Shown: positions 17,302 to 26,109, counted from the stretch's first letter. The stretch: 64,000 bases of DNA from Paenibacillus sp. USDA918EY (GCF_009870825.1 NZ_WTWY01000001.1:620001-684000), one strand, 5' to 3'. The notes: a model not told the origin generated them from the letters alone. Made by a program: numbers and translations.

Positions 17302-18705
17302 ATGGCTAACACAAGCATCATTCTGCGCGTTGAACTTGATCATGATAAAGTCACCTTTGGGGATGTCGCTGCCGCAATCAGCAAATCAGGCGGGGATATC
17401 ACGTCCATCGACGTGATCCGGCCGGGGAAAGATTCTTCCGTCAGGGACATTACGGTAGAAGTAGTGGATACCGAAGAAGACAACGTGGTCGAATCGCTTC
17501 GAAAACACGACGGAATCAAGCTCATCAACGTTTCGGACCGGACCTTCCTCGTACATTTGGGCGGCAAAATCAAAATTCAGCCGACGCTGCCGATCAAAAA
17601 CCGGGACGACCTGTCCCGGGTATACACGCCCGGCGTGGCCAAGGTATGCACGGCAATCCATGAAAACCCGGACAAAGCTTATTCGCTCACGATCAAACGC
17701 AACACGGTTGCCGTCGTCAGCGACGGAACGGCGGTGCTTGGCCTCGGGGACGTCGGTCCGTATGCGGCGGCTCCCGTCATGGAAGGGAAAGCGATGCTCT
17801 TCAAGCAGCTGGCCGGCGTCGATGCGTTTCCGATCTGCCTGGATACCCGCGACACCGAAGAGATCATCCGGACCATCAAGGCGATGAGCCCGATTTTCGG
17901 CGGCATCAACCTTGAGGACATCAGTTCCCCGCGGTGTTTCGAGATCGAAAAAAGATTATCGGAGGAACTCGAAATTCCCGTTTTCCACGACGATCAGCAT
18001 GGCACGGCGGTTGTCGTCATCGCGGGACTGCTGAACGCGTTAAAGGTCGTGAACAAACGGATCGAAAACATCCGGGTCGTCGTCAACGGCATCGGCGCGG
18101 CAGGGGTTTCCATCTGCAAAATGCTGCTGAGCGCAGGCGTGACCAGGCTGGTGCCCGTGGACCGGGACGGCGCGATCGTCAGGGGCGGATCTTATTCTCA
18201 TCCGATGTGGCAATGGCTCGCGGATCAGCCTCAGGTGGAGGCCACGGAAGGTTCGCTGAAGGAAGTCATTAAAGGCGCCGACGTGTTTATCGGCGTTTCC
18301 CGCGGGAATTTGCTTAACGGCGAGGATATCCGGGGAATGGGTCCCGATCCGATCGTGTTCGCGATGGCCAACCCGGTTCCGGAAGTTTCGCCCGAGGAAG
18401 CGCTTCCCCATGCGCGGGTATACGCGACGGGGCGGAGCGACTATCCGAACCAGATCAACAACGTGCTCGTGTTCCCGGGATTGTTCCGCGGGGCGCTTGA
18501 CTGCCGAGCGCGCTGCATCAACGAGCCGATGAAGCTGGCGGCCGCGCGCGCCATCGCGTCGGTCGTTTCCGGCGGGGAATTGAACGAGCTGTATATCATT
18601 CCGAGCATATTCAACGATCAGGTTGTCGCCGAAGTGCGCAAAGCCGTGGTGCAGGCCGCCATTTTGACCGGCGTGGCCCGCAGAATTCCAAAGGATTTCC
18701 GCTAA
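17302..18705 (+). CDS. Malic enzyme with N-terminal ACT domain
   Basis: A 467-residue enzyme that oxidatively decarboxylates malate to pyruvate with NAD or NADP. Residues 5-75 form an ACT regulatory domain (ILRVELDHDKVTFGDV to KLINVSDRTF), which usually binds a small ligand. The catalytic part shows SRVYTPGVAKVC, the Mg-site loop NLEDISSPRCFEIE, PVFHDDQHGTAVV and the Rossmann motif VVNGIGAAGVS. AGGAGG precedes the ATG and a strong terminator follows. It is a single-gene unit; cofactor preference cannot be read with confidence. Confidence 0.93.
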   Translation: MANTSIILRVELDHDKVTFGDVAAAISKSGGDITSIDVIRPGKDSSVRDITVEVVDTEEDNVVESLRKHDGIKLINVSDRTFLVHLGGKIKIQPTLPIKNRDDLSRVYTPGVAKVCTAIHENPDKAYSLTIKRNTVAVVSDGTAVLGLGDVGPYAAAPVMEGKAMLFKQLAGVDAFPICLDTRDTEEIIRTIKAMSPIFGGINLEDISSPRCFEIEKRLSEELEIPVFHDDQHGTAVVVIAGLLNALKVVNKRIENIRVVVNGIGAAGVSICKMLLSAGVTRLVPVDRDGAIVRGGSYSHPMWQWLADQPQVEATEGSLKEVIKGADVFIGVSRGNLLNGEDIRGMGPDPIVFAMANPVPEVSPEEALPHARVYATGRSDYPNQINNVLVFPGLFRGALDCRARCINEPMKLAAARAIASVVSGGELNELYIIPSIFNDQVVAEVRKAVVQAAILTGVARRIPKDFR

Positions 18706-18718
18706 ATTGTTATATATC

Positions 18719-18757
18719 AAAAACCCGTGTTTCTCTTATCGGAAACACGGGTTTTTT
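18719..18757. terminator. Bidirectional terminator between malic enzyme and mqnD
   Basis: AAAACCCGTGTTT pairs with AAACACGGGTTTT, flanked by T-runs in both directions. Confidence 0.92.
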
Positions 18758-18791
18758 CATTCGTTTCATACGATTGGCGTCCGGATGCGGA

Positions 18792-19643
18792 TCATTCCGG
18801 CAGCAGCAGCGCCTTCGGATCGATGTGCGGGACAAGCCCCTCATCGGCGGCCCGGGTAAGGAGCGATGCGATCGCGGCATACCCGTCTTCGCCCAGATTC
18901 GCGGTAAAGCCGTTGACGTACAATTCGATATGCGCATCGGCCACTTTCGGATCCATCTCCTGCGCATGGCTGAGGACATATTCCCGGGAAGCCTCGGGAT
19001 GCGCCCAAGCGTATTCCACCGAAGCGCGCGCCCACTCGGTAATGGCCTTGAGATCCAGGCTCCGTTTGGCAATGATGGCGCCAAGCGGGATCGGAAGTCC
19101 GGTATCCTGTTCCCACCAGTTTCCGAGATCCGTCATCAGCGTCAAGCCGTAATCGGGATACGTAAATCTAGCCTCGTGGATGACAAGCCCGGCATCGATT
19201 CGGCCGTCGCGCACGGCGGGCATGATCTGGTCGAACGGCATGACGACGATTTCTCCGACGCCGCCCGGAACGTTTTGGGCTGCCCATAAACGGAACAACA
19301 AATACGCGGTGGAGCGCTCGCTAGGAACGGCTACGCGCCGGCCGGACAAATCTTCGGGGCTTTTTGGGGCGTCAGGCCCCCCGGCCGCCAGCACAAGCGG
19401 CCCGCAGCCTCTGCCAAGCGCGCCGCCGCAAGGCAGCAGCGCATAGCGGTCCAAAACCCAAGGCAATGCGGCGTAGGAAATTTTGAGCACATCGTAGTCG
19501 CTGTTTTCCTGCGCGGCCAAATGGTTTGTAATATCGATGTCCGCATAGGTCACTTCCAGCGCGGGTGCGCCAGGAATAAGGCCATGCGCCCAGGCATGGA
19601 ATACAAAGGTATCGTTTGGACATGGTGAATATGCAATCTTCAT
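18792..19643 (-). CDS. mqnD: MqnD, 1,4-dihydroxy-6-naphthoate synthase
   Basis: A 283-residue periplasmic-binding-protein-fold enzyme of the futalosine pathway, converting cyclic dehypoxanthine futalosine to 1,4-dihydroxy-6-naphthoate for menaquinone. Family marks are the N-terminal KIAYSPCPNDTFVFHAW, DVLKISYAALPWV, RVAVPSERSTAYLL and the catalytic His region LVIHEARFTY. The ATG at 19643 overlaps the mqnB stop (ATGA) and has AAGGAGGG upstream. It is not a secreted binding protein, as no signal peptide is present. Partner genes mqnA, mqnC and mqnE are not in the window. Confidence 0.95.
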   Translation of the reverse strand: MKIAYSPCPNDTFVFHAWAHGLIPGAPALEVTYADIDITNHLAAQENSDYDVLKISYAALPWVLDRYALLPCGGALGRGCGPLVLAAGGPDAPKSPEDLSGRRVAVPSERSTAYLLFRLWAAQNVPGGVGEIVVMPFDQIMPAVRDGRIDAGLVIHEARFTYPDYGLTLMTDLGNWWEQDTGLPIPLGAIIAKRSLDLKAITEWARASVEYAWAHPEASREYVLSHAQEMDPKVADAHIELYVNGFTANLGEDGYAAIASLLTRAADEGLVPHIDPKALLLPE

Positions 19644-20350
19644 TCGGTAAATACCCTCCTTAAGATGTTGCCCGCCGCTTCGAGCGCGGCAAAGGCTTCG
19701 CCGAAGCGCCAGGCGGACCGGTCTCTCGGGCCGACGATGTTCGATATCGTGCGGATTTCGAGCACGGGCAAATTCCACAGCTTGGCCGCCGTCGCGACGC
19801 CAAAGCCCTCCATCCCTTCGGCCGCGGCATCGCCGTGTCGCGAGAGGAGGGACGCGGTGGTTTCCGCAGTCCCCGTGCCCGTCGTCACCGTCAGGATTGC
19901 GCCGCGGACGGCGGGAATTTCGGCGGATATCATGGCATCCGTTACGGTTTGCACAAGCGCCGAATCCGGCATGATGACGGAGCGGCCGAAACCAAGCTCG
20001 TCCACGCTGAGAAATCCGTCAGGGGATTCGGCGCCCAAGTCGGCGGCAACGATCCGATCGGCGATGACGGTCGAGCCGATGTCCGCCCGCCCGGCGAATC
20101 CGCCGCCAATCCCGGCGCTGATGACCAGGCCGTATCGTCCTTTCGCAAGCTCCGCGGCCGTTCGCGCCGCCGCCGAGGCCGGACCGAATCCCGCCAATTG
20201 CACGTTGAACAGCTCCGCCGCGTCGCCTATCCCGCGCAGCACGGCCTGCTGTTCCGCTTCGACGGCCGTCATGATCAGGATCCGTCCGCCTGCATGCGCA
20301 GGCAGGGAAGTTTCATCGTCATGCATCACGGTCTCCAAGTCTGACTTCAT
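19640..20350 (-). CDS. mqnB: MqnB, futalosine hydrolase
   Basis: A 236-residue nucleosidase of the MTA/SAH nucleosidase fold that cleaves futalosine to dehypoxanthine futalosine plus hypoxanthine. Readable signatures are ILIMTAVEAEQQAVLRG, SAGIGGGF, AADLGAESPDGF and EGMEGFGVATAA (catalytic region near 183-194), then RTISNIVGPRDRSAW, which separates MqnB from Pfs nucleosidases. CTGGAGGA precedes the ATG at 20350. The gene is first in the mqnB-mqnD pair and overlaps mqnD by four bases, so translation is coupled. Confidence 0.94.
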   Translation of the reverse strand: MKSDLETVMHDDETSLPAHAGGRILIMTAVEAEQQAVLRGIGDAAELFNVQLAGFGPASAAARTAAELAKGRYGLVISAGIGGGFAGRADIGSTVIADRIVAADLGAESPDGFLSVDELGFGRSVIMPDSALVQTVTDAMISAEIPAVRGAILTVTTGTGTAETTASLLSRHGDAAAEGMEGFGVATAAKLWNLPVLEIRTISNIVGPRDRSAWRFGEAFAALEAAGNILRRVFTE

Positions 20351-20576
20351 GCACAATCCTCCAGTACAAAATCAATTTGAGCATCTATTATTGGGTAGCC
20401 GAGAAATTAGACCTCAATATATTAACCTTATAACTTGCGTGGCGCCATGTAAAGCGTATGGAACTGATCGGGGGTCTTCATGCGAGGATCCGGTATGTGG
20501 CCCGCCTCATGCAAACCGCGGCTTCCGAATGCGCAGCAACGGTTTGGTTTCGGAAGGGGACTCGCCCGCCGTCGTT

Positions 20577-20605
20577 TTTACAAACGCTTTCCAAACGGTT
20601 ATAAT
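20577..20605 (+). promoter_or_regulatory. Promoter of the ketosteroid isomerase-like gene
   Basis: TTTACA at 20577-20582 and TATAAT at 20600-20605 with a 17-base spacer, about 40 bases before the start codon. Confidence 0.8.
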
Positions 20606-20646
20606 CAATTTATTAGACATCGTGTCAATAAAAGGAGGAAGCTTAG

Positions 20647-21024
20647 ATGCCTACAGAGCAGCATATCAAAACAGCCATGCAAAGTTATATCGATTGTTTT
20701 AATCGGGACGATTTGGAAGGGATTCTTTCGTTGTACGCGGAGGATGCGGTCGTAGAGGATCCCGCAGGCTCGGAGCCGGTGAGAGGCAAGGCGGCCATCG
20801 CCGAATTTTACCGCAACGTCGTGAACGGAACCACCCGCATCTGCCGCGAGGAACCGATCCGGGGCTCTCATGCCAATTCGGGCGCCATGGCGGTGCATAT
20901 CGAAACCAAGGTGGAAGGTGCAACGATCGTCATTCACGTCATAGAAATCATGAGTTTCAACGATGACGGTCGGATCGCAAGCATGACGGCATATTGGGGA
21001 AAAGGCGACATGGAGACCAGATAA
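20647..21024 (+). CDS. Ketosteroid isomerase-like protein (NTF2 fold)
   Basis: A 125-residue cone-fold protein strikingly close to bacterial delta5-3-ketosteroid isomerase. Tyr14 (SYIDCFN), the general base Asp in VVEDPAGSEPVRG (about residue 38) and the GSHANSGAMAVHIE strand all line up with the Pseudomonas enzyme. The third catalytic residue, Asp99/103 in known enzymes, is Glu here (HVIEIMSFN). AAAGGAGGAAG precedes the ATG. Isomerase activity is plausible, but a steroid substrate in this organism is not expected; another enone may be used. Confidence 0.8.
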   Translation: MPTEQHIKTAMQSYIDCFNRDDLEGILSLYAEDAVVEDPAGSEPVRGKAAIAEFYRNVVNGTTRICREEPIRGSHANSGAMAVHIETKVEGATIVIHVIEIMSFNDDGRIASMTAYWGKGDMETR

Positions 21025-21054
21025 TCCAAAACGGAAAACGGACGAGTGCCTGGT

Positions 21055-21080
21055 AAAAAGACGGCAGCAGCCGCCTTTTT
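21055..21080 (+). terminator. Terminator of the isomerase-like gene
   Basis: AAAAG-A-CGGC and GCCG-C-CTTTTT close a four-base loop and end in a T-run. Confidence 0.85.
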
Positions 21081-21562
21081 GCATTTCAGTCAGGTTCGGC
21101 GTTTTGTTCCCGGGTCCGCCTGAAAACATAATAACCCCATGGTTGTAATAAACATTAGTGGGACAGCCGATCGATGACGGAATCCGTGAATCCTTCCCGG
21201 CCGTTTGCAAATGAAGCGAAAAGATCTTAACATGGTTGATGATGCCGATGGATGATAACCATCTGATCATGCCGCGGGGAGGTTTGGTTTGCGCCGTGTA
21301 AAGAACCGTCCCCGGGAAAAATTTACAGCTCATACGTCCAGTTTTGACCCAAAATGATGTCCGAATACTTTGCCCGGCAAGGGTGCCGTTTTCTTTGAAA
21401 AGAAATTTGCATCCAATCCCTGGAAAGGGATATGAATTGACACATGGCGTTATGGCGGACGATATATTAGAATAGATAGGTCTACGTTTCCCGTGACATA
21501 AAGCACTGATCCAACATGAATTTTGATCTTTAATAATGAAGTTGAAAGCGAGAAGGAACCTA
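21081..21562. other. Long leader region before the murB-like gene
   Basis: No gene is convincing on either strand. A TTGACA at 21436-21441 with TATATT 20 bases further gives a possible promoter for the gene at 21563. No known riboswitch core was recognised. Confidence 0.4.
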
Positions 21563-22582
21563 ATGCTAAATAACCGGATGACATTTGAAAGCCTTTGTCT
21601 GCGGAACGAACCGCTGGCGAACCATTCTTCTTACCAAATCGGCGGCGAGGCGAACTTTTTTGCCATGCCCGAAACCGTGGAAGAGCTTTTAACCCTGCTT
21701 CGGGGCTGCAAAACGCATGGCCTGAACTATTTTATTTGCGGGATGGGCTCGAACCTGCTTTTTCCCGACCGTCCGCAAGAGGATACGCTGTACATCTCAT
21801 TGAAAAAATTCGTCTATTGGGACATTCAGCCTTCCAAATGGTTCATATCCTCCGGGACGCCGATGTCGATGCTGGCGATCAGCGGCAGAATGTTCGGCAT
21901 TCCGGGCTACGAGTTTACCTATTTGCTGCCCGGGGGACTCGGCGCCGGCATTTACATGAACGCCAAATACAACCAGCATCAGATCAGCGACATCGTGAAA
22001 ACCGTTTATTACGTCGACTTGTCCGATCCTTCCCTGGCGGTTCAATCCATTGACGTTTCGCAGTGCAGATACGGCTACAAGCAGTCGATCTTCCAGATGA
22101 ATCCTTGGCTGGTGCTCGGGGCGGATATGCTCGCCGTTCCGGACGAAAAACAGATCGCCGCCGGCAATGAGCTGCTCGCGCGCTGGAAAGGGAAAGAGGG
22201 CATGTCCACGCTGGCCTCGTTTTATTCGTATATGTCCGCCGAAGCCGAGGCGCTGAAGAAGCAGGGGCTGCTCATTCCGTCCGAGATGACCGACATTGCC
22301 GACTACCGCAACGGAAAACGCCATTTCGAATACCCGTCCTGCGGTTCCGTGTTCAAAAACAACTACGATTTCGGCGTACCCGTCGGGGCGCTGGTCGACC
22401 GGCTGAATTTGAAGGGGAAGGAACACGGCGGAGCGATGATCTCCCCTTACCACGGGAACATGATCATCAACCACCGGCATGCGACGGCCGAAGACGTCAA
22501 ATATTTGATGAATGTCATCATCGAAGGCATCGACAATGCGTTTGGTTTCCAGCCCGAGCCCGAAGTCGTCGTCGTGAAGTGA
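21563..22582 (+). CDS. Divergent MurB-like FAD enzyme (UDP-N-acetylmuramate dehydrogenase family)
   Basis: A 339-residue protein with the MurB layout: FAD-binding NHSSYQIGGEANFF and GMGSNLLF (residues 20-70), YLLPGGLGAGIYMNA (about 125-140), CGSVFKNN carrying the catalytic Ser (about 264-271), HGNMIINH and the C-terminal PEPEV with the active-site Glu. The conserved Arg in the usual C-x-F-x-Y-R-x-S motif is Lys here (CRYGYKQS). GAGAAGGA lies before the ATG at 21563. No cell-wall gene is adjacent, so this may be a second copy or a relative with a changed substrate. Confidence 0.8.
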   Translation: MLNNRMTFESLCLRNEPLANHSSYQIGGEANFFAMPETVEELLTLLRGCKTHGLNYFICGMGSNLLFPDRPQEDTLYISLKKFVYWDIQPSKWFISSGTPMSMLAISGRMFGIPGYEFTYLLPGGLGAGIYMNAKYNQHQISDIVKTVYYVDLSDPSLAVQSIDVSQCRYGYKQSIFQMNPWLVLGADMLAVPDEKQIAAGNELLARWKGKEGMSTLASFYSYMSAEAEALKKQGLLIPSEMTDIADYRNGKRHFEYPSCGSVFKNNYDFGVPVGALVDRLNLKGKEHGGAMISPYHGNMIINHRHATAEDVKYLMNVIIEGIDNAFGFQPEPEVVVVK

Positions 22583-22611
22583 AAATCAAAAATAAAGTTC
22601 ATGCCGCGTAT

Positions 22612-22641
22612 AAACCTTTCCGCTTTCGGAAAGGTTTTTTG
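22612..22641 (+). terminator. Terminator of the murB-like gene
   Basis: AAACCTTTCC-GCTTTC-GGAAAGGTTT followed by TTT; a perfect stem. Confidence 0.92.
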
Positions 22642-22748
22642 TTGTTGGGCTCGATCCCCGCTCCATTGAAAACAAAGTATTGCAAGAAACATGATGGGGA
22701 TATATAATAAAAAAGTAAGTAAATAAGATATTGGAGGTAACTATACTT

Positions 22749-23348
22749 ATGTCGACAGATTTTCTGAACTCGCTCAAAAACAGACGTTCCATTTATGCCA
22801 TCAGCAAGGATGTAACCGTTTCGGACGAAAAAATTATCGAAATCGTGAATGAAGCCGTTAAATATACGCCTTCTTCTTTTAACTCCCAAAGCGCCCGCGT
22901 TGTCGTTTTGCTTGGCGAACAGCATGACAAGCTGTGGAACTTGACGGAAGCAACGCTCAAAGGCGTTGTGCCGGCTGAAAACTTTGCGCCGACGGCGGAG
23001 AAAATGGCCGCATTCCGCAACGGATACGGCACGGTGCTTTTCTTCGAAGACAATACCGTCATCGAAGGCCTTCAAGCTCAATTCGAGGCCTACAAAGACA
23101 ACTTCCCTGTGTGGTCCAACCAATCCTCCGGCATGCTTCAGCTGGTCGTATGGACCGCGCTTGAAGCCGAAGGACTGGGCGCAAGCCTGCAGCACTACAA
23201 TCCGCTGATCGACCAAAAGGTCGCATACGAATGGAACCTGCCAGCAAGCTGGAAGCTCATCGCTCAAATGCCTTTCGGCAACGTGGTGGCTCCTGCCGGC
23301 GAGAAGCAATTCCAGCCGCTTGAAGAACGCGTCAAAGTATTTAAATAA
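22749..23348 (+). CDS. Nitroreductase-family flavoprotein
   Basis: A 199-residue FMN enzyme of the nitroreductase superfamily, in the HBN1/YodC-like group of short members. The FMN phosphate site is NRRSIYAI near residue 11, and YTPSSFNSQSARVVVL (about 40-55) and GLGASLQHYNP (about 140-150) complete the fold. It would reduce quinones or nitro compounds with NAD(P)H. TTGGAGGT precedes the ATG at 22749. A bidirectional terminator separates it from the convergent MarR gene. Confidence 0.9.
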   Translation: MSTDFLNSLKNRRSIYAISKDVTVSDEKIIEIVNEAVKYTPSSFNSQSARVVVLLGEQHDKLWNLTEATLKGVVPAENFAPTAEKMAAFRNGYGTVLFFEDNTVIEGLQAQFEAYKDNFPVWSNQSSGMLQLVVWTALEAEGLGASLQHYNPLIDQKVAYEWNLPASWKLIAQMPFGNVVAPAGEKQFQPLEERVKVFK

Positions 23349-23397
23349 GCGATAAAGCGATGAGGTTGTTCGGGCGTGCGTTCGCCCGCTCATGCAA

Positions 23398-23448
23398 GAA
23401 GGGACGGCACTCCGTTTGAACCGGAAGCCGTCCCTTTCGTTTTTTTTG
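23398..23448. terminator. Terminator between the nitroreductase and marR genes
   Basis: AAGGGACGGC pairs with GCCGTCCCTT, followed on the plus strand by TCG and eight T. Confidence 0.9.
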
Positions 23449-23451
23449 AAA

Positions 23452-23943
23452 TCAGGACGAGGATTTGCCGCGGGAAGCGCTGAGGTGTTGAATTTGTCCC
23501 TCGAGTATTTTGCTGGCTTTGCCGATAAACTGCGTAATGAGCTGCAGCTCTTCGTCGTTATAGGACGAGGCCAGTTCAAGCATCGCCGAGTGAAGCGGGG
23601 AGTACGTGTTTTTGATCTCTGCGTTATGCTCGTATTCGGGCACGATGATGACTCTGCGCCGGTCGGTCGGGTCCTGTTCCCTGCGCACGTAGCCGCATTT
23701 TTCGAGGCGGTCGATCAGGGCGGTAACCGTTCCGGTCGCGAGTCCCGTAAATTTGGACAGCTCGCCGGCCGTAATCGGACCGGTTTCGCGCAGGATATCA
23801 ACGGATTTCAGGTCATTATTGTATAAACCGTGGGAGGCGGCGACAAACTGTTGGTACAATACGGTTCGGGTTCCCAAGCCTCGCATCAGCAGCACGAGCT
23901 GTTCTTTCGGGTCTGTATTTTTATCCTGCTGTTCGCTTGACAA
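23452..23943 (-). CDS. MarR-family repressor of the adjacent DHA2 pump
   Basis: A 163-residue winged-helix regulator. The recognition region is AGELSKFTGLATGTVTALIDRLEKCGYV (about residues 59-86) and the wing is DPTDRRRVIIVPE. It is divergent from the DHA2-family efflux gene, with an 8-base inverted repeat between them, the usual arrangement for a local repressor that responds to pump substrates. AAGAGGAGG lies upstream of the start. One cysteine (KCGY) is near the wing, with no sign of OhrR-like redox sensing. Confidence 0.9.
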   Translation of the reverse strand: MSSEQQDKNTDPKEQLVLLMRGLGTRTVLYQQFVAASHGLYNNDLKSVDILRETGPITAGELSKFTGLATGTVTALIDRLEKCGYVRREQDPTDRRRVIIVPEYEHNAEIKNTYSPLHSAMLELASSYNDEELQLITQFIGKASKILEGQIQHLSASRGKSSS

Positions 23944-23969
23944 AAGACTAACCTCCTCTTAATATTTAC

Positions 23970-23990
23970 ATATCTCGATAGACGAGATAT
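23970..23990. promoter_or_regulatory. MarR-type operator in the marR/DHA2 divergent region
   Basis: ATATCTCG-ATAGA-CGAGATAT is a perfect inverted repeat with 8-base arms. A second, partial copy (TCGATAAATGAGATAT) follows at about 23991-24006 and reaches toward the pump promoter. Confidence 0.7.
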
Positions 23991-24060
23991 TCGATAAATG
24001 AGATATTATTTGTATTTTATCGAACTTATTCATGCTTTGTAAAGAGGAAGGGGTTTACGG

Positions 24061-25602
24061 ATGGAAGCTAGCAAAAGCAACATAAAGCTGGTTGTGGCAG
24101 GCTTATTGCTTGCCATTTTTATGTCGGCTATCGATAATACCATCGTCGCCACGGCCATGGGAACGATCGTTTCCAAGCTCGGCGGGATGGACAAGTTCGT
24201 GTGGGTGACGTCCGCATATATGGTCACCACGATGGCGGGCATGCCGATTTTCGGCAAACTGTCGGACATGTACGGCAGAAAAAGATTTTTTATCTTCGGC
24301 TTAACGGTATTTCTGATCGGCTCGGCCTTGTGCGGCCTGGCGCAGACGATCGAACAGCTGAGCATTTACCGCGCGATTCAGGGAATCGGCGGGGGCGCGC
24401 TGATGCCGATCGCGTTCACGATCATTTTTGACATTTTTCCTCCGGAGAAACGCGGGAAGATGACCGGTCTTCTTGGGGCGGTTTTTGGAGCCGCCAGCGT
24501 CGTTGGTCCGCTGCTTGGAGCGTATATTACCGACTTCATGGGATGGGAATGGGTATTTTACATCAACGTCCCGATCGGCATCGTTTCGTTTGCGTTGATC
24601 ATGAAAAGCTACAACGAGTCTCCGTCCCATCGAAAGCAAAAGATCGACTGGTGGGGGGCGATTACGCTCGTTATTGCCGTCATCAGCCTGATGTTCGCAC
24701 TGGAGCTCGGCGGCAAGCAGTATGATTGGAATTCGGCACCGATTATTGCGCTGTTCGCCAGCTTTGCGGTCTTTTTCATTGCGTTCTTTTTCGTGGAGCT
24801 GCGGGCCGAGGAACCGATTTTGCCGTTTTTCCTGTTTAAGCGCCGGTTGTTTGCATCCTCGCAAATGTTGGCGTTTTTGTACGGCGGCACGTTTATCATT
24901 TTGACCGTATACATTCCGATTTTCGTACAGGCCGTCTATGGCGGGTCGGCAACCAACGCGGGGCTCATCCTGACGCCGATGATGCTCGGATCCGTTGCGG
25001 GCAGCTCGATCGGCGGCATTTTCTCGACGAAAACAAGCTACCGCAACCTGATGGCCGTTTCGGTCGTTTTCTATCTTGCCGGAATGTATTTGCTCAGCAC
25101 GCTGGATCCGGCATCGGCGCGTTATTTGCTGACGCTGTTTATGATCGTCGTCGGGTTCGGCATGGGCTTCTCCTTTTCGCTGCTGCCGACGGCTTCCCAG
25201 CACAATCTGGAACCGCGCTACCGCGGCACGGCGAACTCGACCAACCAGTTTCTCCGTTCCCTCGGCATGACGATGGGGATTACGATCTTCGGCACGATTC
25301 AGAACAATATGTTTACGAACCAGCTGAAGGAGAATTTTAAAGGCATGGGCGGCGGGGCCAATGCGGCCATGTCCAACCTCGGCGATCCGAAGCAGATTTT
25401 TTCGCCGAGCGTACGCGTCAAAATTCCGGAGCAAATCCTCTCCAAAATCGTTGACGCCATGTCGAGCTCAATCACCCATATGTTCCTCATAGCCCTCGTT
25501 CCGATCGTTATCGCCGTCATTTTTGTTTTTCTGATGGGGAAATCGCGGGTCGAACTGAAGCAGGGACCGCAGCAGCATCCACGCGAAGCTGAAGCGAAAT
25601 AA
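24061..25602 (+). CDS. DHA2-family (EmrB/QacA type) 14-helix MFS drug exporter
   Basis: A 513-residue proton-drug antiporter in the membrane. The DHA2 signature motif C region (GAVFGAASVVGPLLGAYITD) and the early AIDNTIVATAMGTI are clear, together with GKLSDMYGRKRFFI between helices 2 and 3. About 14 helices are visible and the C-terminal tail is polar. AGAGGAAGGGG precedes the ATG. It is divergent from marR with a shared operator region. Substrates cannot be read from the sequence. Confidence 0.93.
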   Translation: MEASKSNIKLVVAGLLLAIFMSAIDNTIVATAMGTIVSKLGGMDKFVWVTSAYMVTTMAGMPIFGKLSDMYGRKRFFIFGLTVFLIGSALCGLAQTIEQLSIYRAIQGIGGGALMPIAFTIIFDIFPPEKRGKMTGLLGAVFGAASVVGPLLGAYITDFMGWEWVFYINVPIGIVSFALIMKSYNESPSHRKQKIDWWGAITLVIAVISLMFALELGGKQYDWNSAPIIALFASFAVFFIAFFFVELRAEEPILPFFLFKRRLFASSQMLAFLYGGTFIILTVYIPIFVQAVYGGSATNAGLILTPMMLGSVAGSSIGGIFSTKTSYRNLMAVSVVFYLAGMYLLSTLDPASARYLLTLFMIVVGFGMGFSFSLLPTASQHNLEPRYRGTANSTNQFLRSLGMTMGITIFGTIQNNMFTNQLKENFKGMGGGANAAMSNLGDPKQIFSPSVRVKIPEQILSKIVDAMSSSITHMFLIALVPIVIAVIFVFLMGKSRVELKQGPQQHPREAEAK

Positions 25603-25606
25603 TAAG

Positions 25607-25637
25607 AAAAACGTCCGATGCGTCGGGCGTTTTTTTC
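25607..25637 (+). terminator. Terminator of the DHA2 pump gene
   Basis: AAAAACGTCCGA-TGCG-TCGGGCGTTTTT with one mismatch, then more T. Confidence 0.9.
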
Positions 25638-25756
25638 TTTTGCGCAAGACTTAGGGCGCTTTTCTTCGCACCCGATGTTTTGCCGTCCTTTGGAATGGTT
25701 AGACTCATATTAGGAAAAAGGGTTAAACGACAAATCACAGGAAGAAGGGAAAAGCA

Positions 25757-26095
25757 ATGAGTGACCAACTGAATGCCGCAAAGGCATGGCTTGAGCAAAA
25801 TACCGGGGAAACGCTGCTGATCCGCAAAGAGGAGCGGGACGACATCGACGAAACCAGGGTGCGGCTGAAAAGCGTGGAATATGACGAAACGGTGCCGACC
25901 TTCGACGAGTATGCGGAAGGAAGCTCGCTGATCTTGCACGGGCCGGGAAATATTTTAGGCGGACACGGCGATCTGCCGCTGCCCAGAGACCAATACCAAA
26001 TTTACGTAGACGGGAAGTTCGATTGCAGCCGCGACGGAAACGGGCTGAGCGTGACGACCGGACGCGCCAAATACCACATTTCCGTTATTTCCTGA
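25757..26095 (+). CDS. Unknown soluble protein (112 aa)
   Basis: Not recognised. An acidic, soluble protein without signal peptide or membrane helix. The N-terminal half is helical and charged (LNAAKAWLEQNTGE, RKEERDDIDETRVRLK); the C-terminal half looks beta-rich with a Gly-rich loop (HGPGNILGGHGDLPLP). GGAAGAAGGGAAAAGC precedes the ATG and a terminator follows. It is a monocistronic unit between the pump and the TetR gene. Confidence 0.7.
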   Translation: MSDQLNAAKAWLEQNTGETLLIRKEERDDIDETRVRLKSVEYDETVPTFDEYAEGSSLILHGPGNILGGHGDLPLPRDQYQIYVDGKFDCSRDGNGLSVTTGRAKYHISVIS

Positions 26096-26109
26096 TGTTC
26101 ATTTTTAAT

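Noticed and set aside
20605-21333. Minus-strand ORF of 242 residues opposite the isomerase gene
   Set aside because: Shadow of the plus-strand gene; no ribosome site and no recognisable domain.
24301-25434. Minus-strand 377-residue ORF opposite the DHA2 gene
   Set aside because: Shadow frame with Arg/Asn-rich composition; the plus strand is clearly the transporter.
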